From the NCBI GenBank assembly GCA_038227745.1, contig JBBRPS010000728.1, positions 1 to 5,093 of the forward strand: a stretch of 5,093 bases of DNA, given 5' to 3'. Position 1 is the stretch's first letter. Every line of letters begins with the position of its first letter. The position numbers and the translations under genes are program-made. Under the pieces are notes generated by a model. The model was not told the origin of the DNA and did no database searches. It worked only from the letters and a program-made list of their open reading frames with translations. Source of the stretch: DASPXY01 sp038227745. Its GTDB lineage: Bacteria; Planctomycetota; Planctomycetia; Gemmatales; Gemmataceae. Positions 1-5,093 of this stretch are shown in pieces.

Positions 1-94
1 AGCAAGGCTTCTTGTCCCCACGACTCACTCCCGGATCCCTTGCCGCACCCTTTGTGGTTCGTCTCGCCGGCAGCCTCTTGCACGCGACGCGCGT

Positions 95-128
95 TCGTGG
101 AAGAATGAAATCGCTCTAATCTCCACGA
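95..128 (+). promoter_or_regulatory. Possible promoter -10 box flanked by an inverted repeat, upstream of the response regulator gene
   Basis: TCTAAT at 115-120 matches five of six bases of the sigma-70 -10 consensus and lies 38 bases before the ATG at 159. The -35 match is poor (TTCGTG at 94-99, only 15 bases away). A 7-base inverted repeat, TCGTGGA (95-101) and TCCACGA (122-128), brackets the -10 box symmetrically, which would suit an operator or autoregulatory site. The bases are directly visible; the regulatory role is inference and may be chance. Bases 1-94 show nothing else that I recognise. Confidence 0.25.
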
Positions 129-158
129 CACGGGAGGCGCCCAGGACGGGAGAGCGTC

Positions 159-1019
159 ATGCTCCGCAAAGCATTGATCGTTGAAGACGAGGAGGACATG
201 GGGGAACTCCTGGCGCAGACGCTGCGCCGCTGGGGGTTCGACTCCACCCTCCTGCTGCGCGGCGGCCCCGCCGTGCCCTGGACGCGCCTTCACCTGCCGG
301 ACCTCATCCTCCTCGACCTGATGCTCCCCGACCTGGACGGCTACGAGATCTGCGAGCAGCTCAAGCTCGACCGCACCACCAACCTCATCCCCATCGTCAT
401 AGTCACCGCCCGCAGCGCCCACGACGAGCGGGTCCGCGGCCTCGAGGTCGGCGCCAACCACTACCTGACCAAGCCGTTCACCGAGAAACAGCTGCACGGG
501 GCGGTGACGGAGGTGCTCACCTGGCGCGACGAGCTGCAGCGGCGCGGCGCCCAGGGCGAGGTCCATTTCCAGCTCCTCAGCGACATCGAGTACCTCGAAG
601 AGTTGAACCAGATGCTGGCGTCGCTGTTCCTGTTTACGCCGCTGGCGCAGCACCAGGTCAAGCAGCTCATCACCGTGGTGCGCGAGCTGGGCGCCAACGC
701 CATCGAGTGGGGCCACCAGAAGCAGGTGGAGCGGCCGCTGACCGTCACGTACCACATCGACCGCGAGAAGGTCAGCATCGTCATCCGCGACACCGGCCCG
801 GGCTTCGACACCCGCGACCTGGCGCACGCCGCTCAGGCCGACGACCCGATCCGCCACCTGAGCGTCCGGGAGGCGCTGGGGCTGCGCGAGGGGGGCTTCG
901 GCATCCTCATGGCCCGGGCGATGGTGGACGACTTGCAGTACAACGAAAAGGGCAACGAGGTCCGCCTCGTCAAGTACTTCCCCCGCACAGATCGGGCGTG
1001 CGCGGCCAACCCGTTCTGA
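159..1019 (+). CDS. Response regulator with RsbW-like GHKL ATPase output domain
   Basis: This 286-residue cytoplasmic protein is a two-domain signalling switch. Residues 1-120 form a CheY-like receiver with every key residue present: acidic pair E9-D10, phosphoacceptor D53 in LLDLMLPDLDG, T83 and K105 followed by P106-F107. A probably helical linker (about 121-165) leads to a GHKL ATPase domain (about 166-275) with an N-box (E176, N180), a G1 box DTGPGF (211-216) and a glycine-rich G2 box GGFGI (245-249), ending in a GNEVRLVKYF strand. No DHp/HisKA phosphoacceptor helix precedes the ATPase. The short spacing and the end of the domain resemble RsbW/SpoIIAB anti-sigma kinases (HATPase_c_2) rather than histidine kinases. 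The likely role, by inference, is phosphorylation-controlled partner binding or Ser kinase activity on a STAS-type antagonist. The ATG is preceded by GGGAG at 148-152 with suitable spacing. A PP2C phosphatase gene follows after 250 bases. The domain calls are firm; the output partner is unknown. Confidence 0.93.
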   Translation: MLRKALIVEDEEDMGELLAQTLRRWGFDSTLLLRGGPAVPWTRLHLPDLILLDLMLPDLDGYEICEQLKLDRTTNLIPIVIVTARSAHDERVRGLEVGANHYLTKPFTEKQLHGAVTEVLTWRDELQRRGAQGEVHFQLLSDIEYLEELNQMLASLFLFTPLAQHQVKQLITVVRELGANAIEWGHQKQVERPLTVTYHIDREKVSIVIRDTGPGFDTRDLAHAAQADDPIRHLSVREALGLREGGFGILMARAMVDDLQYNEKGNEVRLVKYFPRTDRACAANPF

Positions 1020-1023
1020 CGCT

Positions 1024-1057
1024 TCCTTCCTCCCAGGTGGGGAGAGGGGAGGAAGCA
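1024..1057 (+). other. Purine/pyrimidine hairpin after the response regulator gene
   Basis: CTTCCTCCC (1026-1034) and GGGAGGAAG (1047-1055) are perfect complements separated by 12 bases and begin seven bases after the stop codon. The position suits a transcript end or mRNA 3' protection, but no run of T follows, so it is not a standard intrinsic terminator. The rest of the 1020-1269 gap shows one weak promoter-like pair, TTGGTA (1143-1148) and TAAGAT (1167-1172) 18 bases apart, which I would not rely on. Confidence 0.35.
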
Positions 1058-1255
1058 CCTGTAGAGGATGCGTTTGCGAAACTACTTTGCCCCGGCGCGC
1101 GTCAAATCGGCGAAGGGGCCGCCCCGTCGCGGCCGAAAAGAGTTGGTAAGGCAACGCCGCGCCCGTTAAGATGGCGCGAAAGCTCTCAACCCCTGTCACC
1201 TGGCCTGGTCTCCCGAGCGCGCGGCGAGGGCCGCCGACCGGGGGCGTTTTCCAGC

Positions 1256-1261
1256 AGGGAG
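1256..1261 (+). promoter_or_regulatory. Ribosome binding site that sets the phosphatase start
   Basis: AGGGAG lies eight bases before the GTG at 1270, ideal Shine-Dalgarno spacing. It favours this start over the upstream in-frame ATG at 1171, which has no comparable site. The residues between them (Arg/Pro/Gly-rich) look like translated non-coding DNA. Confidence 0.7.
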
Positions 1262-1269
1262 TGCCACCC

Positions 1270-2508
1270 GTGGCCGTTCGCGTACAGTGCCCCCACTGCC
1301 GCAGTGTCTGCGAAGTTCAGCCGCAGCTCCTCGGCACCACCGTCAAGTGCGGCAAATGCACCCGGCCGTTCGCCTTGCCCGCCGGTACCTCGGCCCCGCG
1401 ACCCGCCGCGGCCGCTCCCACGCCTGCGCAGGCCGTCGCCGGGGCCGCCACCGCCGCGCCCCGCGCCCCCGCGGCGTTCATTCCCCCGCCCTCCCCGCCC
1501 GGCCCTCCTGCGGCGGACCCCGGTGCGCTCGGCAGCGGCCTGTGGCGGAGCCTGCGCGACCTGTACCGCTCCATGACGACCTCCGGCGCGGCCGCCGCCG
1601 GCGCGCCATCGTCCCGGCCCCCCACGGATGACTCGATCGAACTCGAGCTGGACGGCCCGACCGCCGTCGCCCTCGCCGCCGCGACCCAGACCGGCGGCAA
1701 GTCGGCGGCCGCCCCGCCCGGGTTGAGCCGCCTCGACGTCGGCAGTTCCAGTTCCTGCGGCATGGCGCGCACGCGCAACGAGGACAGTTGCCTGGTGGTG
1801 CAGCTGGCCTCGAGCAACCTCGACCAGCGCCGCGACGTGGCCCTGGTCGTGCTCGCCGACGGCATGGGCGGCTACGAGGCCGGCGACCAGGCCAGCGGCC
1901 TGGCCATTCGCCTGATCGGCAGTGCCCTGCTCGGCCAGGTCGCCCCGGTGCTGGCCGTGCATGGGCACGAGAAGCCGCCCGCGGCCCTGGCGGATGCGAT
2001 CGCGACGGCCATCCGGGTGGCCAACCGGGCCGTCCACGAGCAGGGCCAGAAGCCCGGCTGCAAGGGCATGGGCGCCACCGCCGCCGTCGTGGTCGTCTGG
2101 GAGGGGCAGGTGCTGATCGGCCACGTCGGCGACTGCCGCGTCTACCACGGCACCGGCGGCAAGCTCCGGCAGGTGACGAAGGACCAGACGCTGGTCGCGC
2201 GGATGGTGGAGATGGGCAAGCTGACGGAGGAGGAAGCGCTGACCCACCCGCACCGCAACGAGGTGACGCAGGCGCTCGGGCGCCACCCCGACATCCAGCC
2301 CGCCCCCTACAAGGTGGAGATCATCCCGGGCGACTGGCTGGTCGTGGCATGCGACGGCCTGCACGCTCACGTTGATGAGAAGCTGCTCGCGGACACCCTG
2401 CGCAACGCGGTCCCGTCCGCCGCGGCGCTGGCCAACCAGCTGGTCGAGCTGGCGAACAAGCGCGGCGGCTCGGACAACTGCACTGTCGTCGCGGTCCGCT
2501 GTTACTGA
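1270..2508 (+). CDS. PP2C-family Ser/Thr protein phosphatase with N-terminal MJ0042-type zinc finger
   Basis: Predicted 412-residue metal-dependent phosphatase of the PrpC/Stp type, removing phosphate from Ser/Thr, presumably on targets of Hanks-type kinases. Residues 4-37 form an MJ0042-like zinc finger with C7, C10, C27 and C30. A low-complexity Pro/Ala linker (about 38-150) follows, interrupted by an amphipathic segment LWRSLRDLYRSM (91-102) and an acidic patch around 120-128. The catalytic domain (about 153-412) has RTRNED (167-172), DGMGG (197-201), GMGATAA, GDCR (287-290), CDG (361-363) and GGSDN (399-403). The expected metal ligands D172, D197, D362 and D402 are all present, so it should be active. 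There is no transmembrane segment, so it is cytoplasmic. The GTG start is chosen because of its Shine-Dalgarno site and because the zinc finger then begins at residue 4, as is usual for this module; starting at ATG 1171 would give 445 residues. Sigma-factor-type SpoIIE/RsbU phosphatases are less likely given the DGMGG and GDCR motifs. Confidence 0.93.
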   Translation: MAVRVQCPHCRSVCEVQPQLLGTTVKCGKCTRPFALPAGTSAPRPAAAAPTPAQAVAGAATAAPRAPAAFIPPPSPPGPPAADPGALGSGLWRSLRDLYRSMTTSGAAAAGAPSSRPPTDDSIELELDGPTAVALAAATQTGGKSAAAPPGLSRLDVGSSSSCGMARTRNEDSCLVVQLASSNLDQRRDVALVVLADGMGGYEAGDQASGLAIRLIGSALLGQVAPVLAVHGHEKPPAALADAIATAIRVANRAVHEQGQKPGCKGMGATAAVVVVWEGQVLIGHVGDCRVYHGTGGKLRQVTKDQTLVARMVEMGKLTEEEALTHPHRNEVTQALGRHPDIQPAPYKVEIIPGDWLVVACDGLHAHVDEKLLADTLRNAVPSAAALANQLVELANKRGGSDNCTVVAVRCY

Positions 2509-2813
2509 CCGACGAGCGGCGCTCGCCCCCTGTCCCGCGCAAGTCCCCTCGCCCCCCCGCGTTCCCTCAACGGAGGCCGTCGCGAAGGCGCCTCTCTCTT
2601 CAACCGCGGTCGGAACGGGGAAGCCCCTGGCCGCGCTGCCATAGAACCCGCCGGCGCAGGCGCCTCAAGGTGGGCGAGCTGCGCCGGCCGGGCGATCCCA
2701 CGAAGGCCGGCAAGGTACTGGCGACAATCGCCTTCTTCCAAGTCCTCTGTTCTCCGTGTCAATACCGCCGCTCAAAGCGTCCAACCTGCGTAAGCCTTCT
2801 GTCCCCAATGGCT

Positions 2814-2844
2814 TTCACGAGGGCGCCTTGCCGGCGCGTAGAAT
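2814..2844 (+). promoter_or_regulatory. Possible promoter for the unknown gene at 2963
   Basis: TAGAAT (2839-2844) matches five of six -10 consensus bases. TTCACG (2814-2819) matches four of six -35 bases with a slightly long 19-base spacer. A transcript starting near 2851 would carry a leader of about 110 bases before the TTG start. The match is by eye only and could be chance in an intergenic stretch of this length. Confidence 0.3.
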
Positions 2845-2951
2845 CCGAGGGAACGGTTGGCCGCGGGGCGAAACGCGAGCTATGTTTCAGCAGGTTACCG
2901 CTTCCCCGCGGTCGGCACCCGTAACGAGCCATCTTCCCCTCCCCCGAGCGC

Positions 2952-2955
2952 AGGG
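2952..2955 (+). promoter_or_regulatory. Ribosome binding site supporting a TTG start
   Basis: AGGG lies seven bases before the TTG at 2963, a good distance for a Shine-Dalgarno site. The only in-frame ATG nearby, at 2882, has no comparable purine run before it, and the GTG at 2756 lies in DNA that does not look coding. Confidence 0.5.
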
Positions 2956-2962
2956 TATTCAC

Positions 2963-3589
2963 TTGACTCCAGAAAAATTCGCAGTCCATTTGCGGAAGGA
3001 ACGGTACGGCGACTTCTGGCTGACCGACGCCATCCGGCCGTCGCTCCAGCGGCAGGTCGAGCCGCGCCAGGGTTACCGGATCGAGACGTACCAGGACGCC
3101 CGCGCCGGCCTGAAGGTTCCGGTGCTGGCCGCGGCCGTCTCCCGCGAGCGCCTGTTCGACCTGTTCCTCGAGTTGCTGACGCCGCTGGGCGAGGTGGTGG
3201 ACGTGGTCCTTGAGACCAGCCACGACAGCGACGGCGGCGCCCACCGCGACCTGTTCCGCGAGAGCATCGACCTGCCCGTCCTGAAGAGCTACCTGTGCGA
3301 CTTCGAGGACGTCCTGCTGCACGACGGCTGCACCGGCATCGCGGTCCTGTCCACGACCGAGCCGATGGAAGTGCAGTTCGACGAGCACAAGCTCCTGGTC
3401 GCCTACGCCCACGACCTTGAGCCCTTCGCGCAGCTGATGGCCGAGTCCGGCGTGGGCCGCGACGACCGGCTAAAGCTGATCACCGAGGGCGAGCACCTGC
3501 ACAGCACCGACCCGCGCCACCACGACGCCTTCGAGCAGTTCTGCTACCGTCTCGGCGTCGGCGAGGCGGCCGAGCGCGTCAACTGGTGA
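2963..3589 (+). CDS. Conserved-looking hypothetical protein, soluble, 208 residues
   Basis: I do not recognise this protein and assign no function. It clearly looks coding: from about 2965 onward the third codon positions are strongly G/C and the residue mix is that of a folded alpha/beta protein. It has no signal peptide or transmembrane helix, so it is presumably cytoplasmic and acidic overall. Visible features are an N-terminal helix, an aromatic stretch RYGDFWLTDAIRP (14-26), RIETYQDARAGLKVPVLAAAV (39-59), a hydrophobic helix-strand pair leading to VDVVLETSHDS (79-89), and a His/Asp-rich C-terminal part with EGEHLH (175-180) and DPRHH (183-187). These His/Asp residues might bind metal but form no motif I know. 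The TTG start is preferred for its ribosome site and composition; ATG at 2882 would add 27 residues. It ends 22 bases before a strong terminator, so its mRNA likely stops there. Confidence 0.8.
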   Translation: MTPEKFAVHLRKERYGDFWLTDAIRPSLQRQVEPRQGYRIETYQDARAGLKVPVLAAAVSRERLFDLFLELLTPLGEVVDVVLETSHDSDGGAHRDLFRESIDLPVLKSYLCDFEDVLLHDGCTGIAVLSTTEPMEVQFDEHKLLVAYAHDLEPFAQLMAESGVGRDDRLKLITEGEHLHSTDPRHHDAFEQFCYRLGVGEAAERVNW

Positions 3590-3611
3590 CCGGCCGCCGA
3601 CCGCGAACGAC

Positions 3612-3642
3612 AAGGCCCACGGGAGATTCCCGTGGGCCTTTT
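3612..3642 (+). terminator. Intrinsic terminator of the 208-residue protein gene
   Basis: A perfect 12-bp stem, AAGGCCCACGGG (3612-3623) with CCCGTGGGCCTT (3629-3640), closes a five-base AGATT loop and runs into TTTT (3639-3642) followed by a T-rich stretch. It starts 22 bases after the stop codon at 3587-3589. The T tract is on the + strand, so it serves mainly the upstream gene; the minus-strand version is followed only by TTGTCG and would be weaker for the convergent gene. Confidence 0.9.
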
Positions 3643-3648
3643 GCATTT

Positions 3649-3703
3649 GTGGGTCAGGATTCCAATCCTGACAGGCCTTGTCAGGATTGGAATCCTGACC
3701 CAC
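3649..3703. repeat. Perfect 25-bp inverted repeat with nested palindromes (REP/BIME-like element)
   Basis: The arm at 3649-3673 begins GTGGGTCAGGATTCC and ends AATCCTGACA. Its exact reverse complement occupies 3679-3703, with only GGCCT between. Each arm also contains a near-palindrome: TCAGGATT, two bases (CC or GG), then AATCCTGA, so the element carries four copies of one octamer and could fold either as one long hairpin or as two small ones. It sits between two convergent genes, six bases after a terminator and 15 bases before the other gene's stop. This layout resembles REP/BIME or RAYT-mobilised elements, which is inference. It could also act as the minus-strand gene's transcription terminator or mRNA end stabiliser. 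Confidence 0.9.
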
Positions 3704-3718
3704 AGCCCCAACCGCTCC

Positions 3719-4990
3719 TCAGCGGCGTTTCTTCTTGCGAGCTTTTTTCGGCCTGTGGCCCACAGGGGGCGGTGGCGCCGCTTCTGTGTTCGGGGCCGCC
3801 GGTTCAGCTGCCGGCTCGCCTTCCTTCCCCGGCCCTACCTCCGCGAAGGGCAGTAGAGGCCGCCCCTCGCACGTCGTGCAGATCCCTTCCGCCAGGACGT
3901 ACTGCCCCAGGCAGCGCGGGCAGTAGGTCCGGCACGTCTCGTCCTCCGGGGCCGGCGGTCGCAGCAATTCCGCGGGCTTCACGCCGGTCCGCGCCAGGAA
4001 GTCCTCCAGCATCTGCCGCACCCGCACGCGGAACCACTCCTCGGTGGCGCACGGTCCCGGGTCGTCCACCGGGCACAGCGGTAGCATCGGGTACTCGAGG
4101 TCGCGCACGACGCGCTCCGCGAACTCCAGGTACCGCCGCCGCGGGCAGAGCACGTGCGCGACGGCGAGCGGATGGAACTCGCACAGCGCCTCGCGGCCGA
4201 GGCTGTCGCGGGCGTGCATCACGTCGGCCGGCGAGATCAGCATCAGCGACAGCTGCTTCAGGCGCTCGCCCCGGCGGCGCGGGAACAGCGTCTTGTGCGT
4301 CGCGCGGAACAGCAGCGCCGTCAGGCCCACCAGGGCGAAGTAGCCGGCCAGCACTTGCAGCAGGTTGATGTGGCTGCCGCGCCAGATCACCAGGGGCACG
4401 AAGACGAAGATGTGGAAGAAGGTCAGGGTACACGCCACCTCGAGGGCGCGGGTGCGGGCGCGGAACTCGCGGCGGCGGCGGGCGATCGCCTCCACGTCGA
4501 GCGACTTCGCGAACGCGGCCTCGATGGCCTCGGCGCGGCGCTCGGGCGGCGTCTCGCGCAGCTGCCGCAGTGTGGATGTTAGGGAGGCGGCGAAGCCGGC
4601 CGAGCAGGTCTGCACGAACGGCACGCCGTTGACGTGGACCTGCCGGCCGGACACCTGGACGCGCTCGATGTCCTCGAAACGGATGAACTTCTCCTCGTGC
4701 GGCGGGCGGCCGTCGGGACTCAGGGCGTGGGCCACGTAGCCGTACACGCCGTCGGGCGAGAGCGACAGCGGCCACTGCTCGCAGAGGTAGGCCTCGCCGA
4801 GGGGGAAGACGTTGCCGGGCACGGCGCCGCCGCGGAAGTTGCGCAGGAAGGCCGCGGAGTACAGGGCCCAGAGGCGGTGCCTCTCGCCGAGCTGCGAGGC
4901 GAAGACGAAGCCGCCGGGCTGGATCCAGAACGCGCAGCCGAAGAAATAGAGCGCGGCAAGGATCAACAGGAGGAATTCCGCGTCGCTCAT
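3719..4990 (-). CDS. Membrane protein with three predicted helices, possible PH-like domain and C-terminal zinc ribbon
   Basis: This 423-residue protein is not one I can name. A transmembrane helix occupies about residues 6-23; two more form a hairpin at about 185-203 and 208-228, joined by a very short loop (RGSHIN). Charge distribution (RHR at 37-39, RRRR at 171-174, PRRRGER at 237-243) puts the large middle region and the C-terminal half in the cytoplasm. Residues about 74-146, with KFIRFEDIERVQV and VHVNGVPF strands then a helix, look like a bacterial PH-type fold (tentative). C357, C360, C371 and C374 form a CxxC-x10-CxxC zinc ribbon. The tail is Ala/Pro-rich and ends in KKARKKKRR, which may bind nucleic acid or acidic lipid. 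The ATG is the first canonical start after an in-frame TAA and places the helix at the N-terminus, but no Shine-Dalgarno site precedes it. Strong G/C third positions support it over overlapping plus-strand frames. It converges on the gene ending at 3589. Confidence 0.88.
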   Translation of the reverse strand: MSDAEFLLLILAALYFFGCAFWIQPGGFVFASQLGERHRLWALYSAAFLRNFRGGAVPGNVFPLGEAYLCEQWPLSLSPDGVYGYVAHALSPDGRPPHEEKFIRFEDIERVQVSGRQVHVNGVPFVQTCSAGFAASLTSTLRQLRETPPERRAEAIEAAFAKSLDVEAIARRRREFRARTRALEVACTLTFFHIFVFVPLVIWRGSHINLLQVLAGYFALVGLTALLFRATHKTLFPRRRGERLKQLSLMLISPADVMHARDSLGREALCEFHPLAVAHVLCPRRRYLEFAERVVRDLEYPMLPLCPVDDPGPCATEEWFRVRVRQMLEDFLARTGVKPAELLRPPAPEDETCRTYCPRCLGQYVLAEGICTTCEGRPLLPFAEVGPGKEGEPAAEPAAPNTEAAPPPPVGHRPKKARKKKRR

Positions 4991-5062
4991 GCGGTGGGGG
5001 TGGCGAGGAAGCGGGACCAGTACACGGCGGCAGAAATCTCTAGCCGTTTAGCCGCGAGCGGT

Positions 5063-5093
5063 GAGCCAGAGCCCGCGCAGCGGGATCTGGCTC
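5063..5093. repeat. Imperfect inverted repeat at the window edge, possibly part of a longer element
   Basis: GAGCCAGAGCCCGC (5063-5076) pairs with GCGGGATCTGGCTC (5080-5093) around a GCA loop, giving a 14-bp stem with a single mismatch (G5071 against A5085). The repeat touches the last base of the window, so its outer part may be missing. Just before it, CCGCGAGCGG (5052-5061) forms a smaller hairpin. It lies in the upstream region of the minus-strand membrane protein gene, 73 bases from the start codon, so it could be a terminator for a neighbouring gene, a dispersed repeat, or a regulatory structure. Confidence 0.65.

Larger units (their letters stand above)
2509..2962 (+). other. 454-base intergenic region with small hairpins, no recognised gene
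   Basis: No convincing gene lies here. Just after the phosphatase stop is a 5-bp hairpin, CGAGC (2513-2517) with GCTCG (2521-2525), without a T tract. A 10-bp perfect inverted repeat, GCCGGCGCAG (2650-2659) and CTGCGCCGGC (2679-2688), encloses 19 bases. A small GGCGA/TCGCC hairpin (2720-2732) followed by TTCTT is a weak terminator candidate. The frame of the downstream gene stays open back to a GTG at 2756, but residues encoded before 2963 are Arg/Pro/Ser-rich and the DNA lacks the G/C third-position bias of the neighbouring genes, so I treat it as leader rather than coding. Confidence 0.5.

Noticed and set aside
1171..1269. Upstream ATG start for the phosphatase
   Set aside because: It lacks a ribosome site, and the added 33 residues look like translated intergenic DNA; GTG at 1270 is better supported.
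707..1576. 289-codon plus-strand frame overlapping the first gene and the start of the phosphatase
   Set aside because: It is a frame-shifted reading of two real genes and the gap between them; its composition is Pro/Arg/Gly-rich with no motif.
1186..2370. Long open frame of 394 codons on the minus strand opposite the phosphatase
   Set aside because: Its translation is Arg/Gly/Ala/His-rich without domains, and the plus-strand frame holds full PP2C motifs. It is a by-product of high GC.
2602..2916. Short direct repeat CCGCGGTCGG at about 2604 and 2907
   Set aside because: Ten GC-rich bases recurring once in this composition is expected by chance and neither flank is shared.
2963..2990. TTGACT at 2963 as a -35 promoter box
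   Set aside because: No acceptable -10 box lies 16-19 bases downstream, and the segment appears to be the start of a coding region.
3470..3703. 77-codon minus-strand frame through the palindrome giving a GQDSNPD-like peptide
   Set aside because: The peptide is just the translated inverted repeat; a similar peptide comes from the other strand because the arms are identical.
3586..4368. Open frame of 260 codons on the plus strand, opposite the membrane protein gene
   Set aside because: It begins in the terminator and palindrome and continues as Ser/Pro/Arg-rich nonsense antisense to a gene with good codon bias.
1..5093. CRISPR array, tRNA/rRNA genes, or insertion sequence with transposase
   Set aside because: No regularly spaced direct repeats, no cloverleaf or conserved rRNA segment, and no transposase-like frame were seen by eye.

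Overview
The window reads as chromosome from a GC-rich planctomycete, most likely a Gemmata-type bacterium. The main reasons are a protein phosphatase that opens with an MJ0042-type CxxC...CxxC zinc finger (a module especially common at the N-termini of planctomycete proteins), strongly GC-biased third codon positions, GTG and TTG starts, and wide gaps between genes on the same strand. This placement is inference; there is no rRNA or other marker gene here.

Layout: (1) 159-1019 (+), a response regulator whose receiver domain is fused to an RsbW/SpoIIAB-like GHKL ATPase domain. (2) 1270-2508 (+), a PP2C-family Ser/Thr phosphatase carrying an N-terminal zinc finger and a long Pro/Ala-rich linker. 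(3) 2509-2962, a 454-base gap with small hairpins and a possible promoter. (4) 2963-3589 (+), a 208-residue soluble protein of unknown function that probably starts at TTG. (5) 3590-3718, a compact convergent intergenic region with a textbook intrinsic terminator followed by a perfect 25-bp inverted repeat with a 5-base loop, each arm of which is itself nearly palindromic. (6) 3719-4990 (-), a 423-residue membrane protein with three predicted transmembrane helices, a possible PH-like cytoplasmic domain, a C-terminal zinc ribbon and a very basic tail. (7) The window ends inside or at the edge of another imperfect inverted repeat (5063-5093).

Functionally, the first two genes both belong to protein-phosphorylation signalling: one receives an Asp phosphate and may act as an anti-sigma/kinase-like switch, the other removes phosphate from Ser/Thr. 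Their 250-base separation gives no proof of an operon, and no sigma factor, STAS antagonist, histidine kinase or Ser/Thr kinase is visible here, so their partners must lie elsewhere. The third and fourth genes have no recognised function. The most distinctive non-coding item is the nested palindrome at 3649-3703, which looks like a dispersed REP/BIME-type element.
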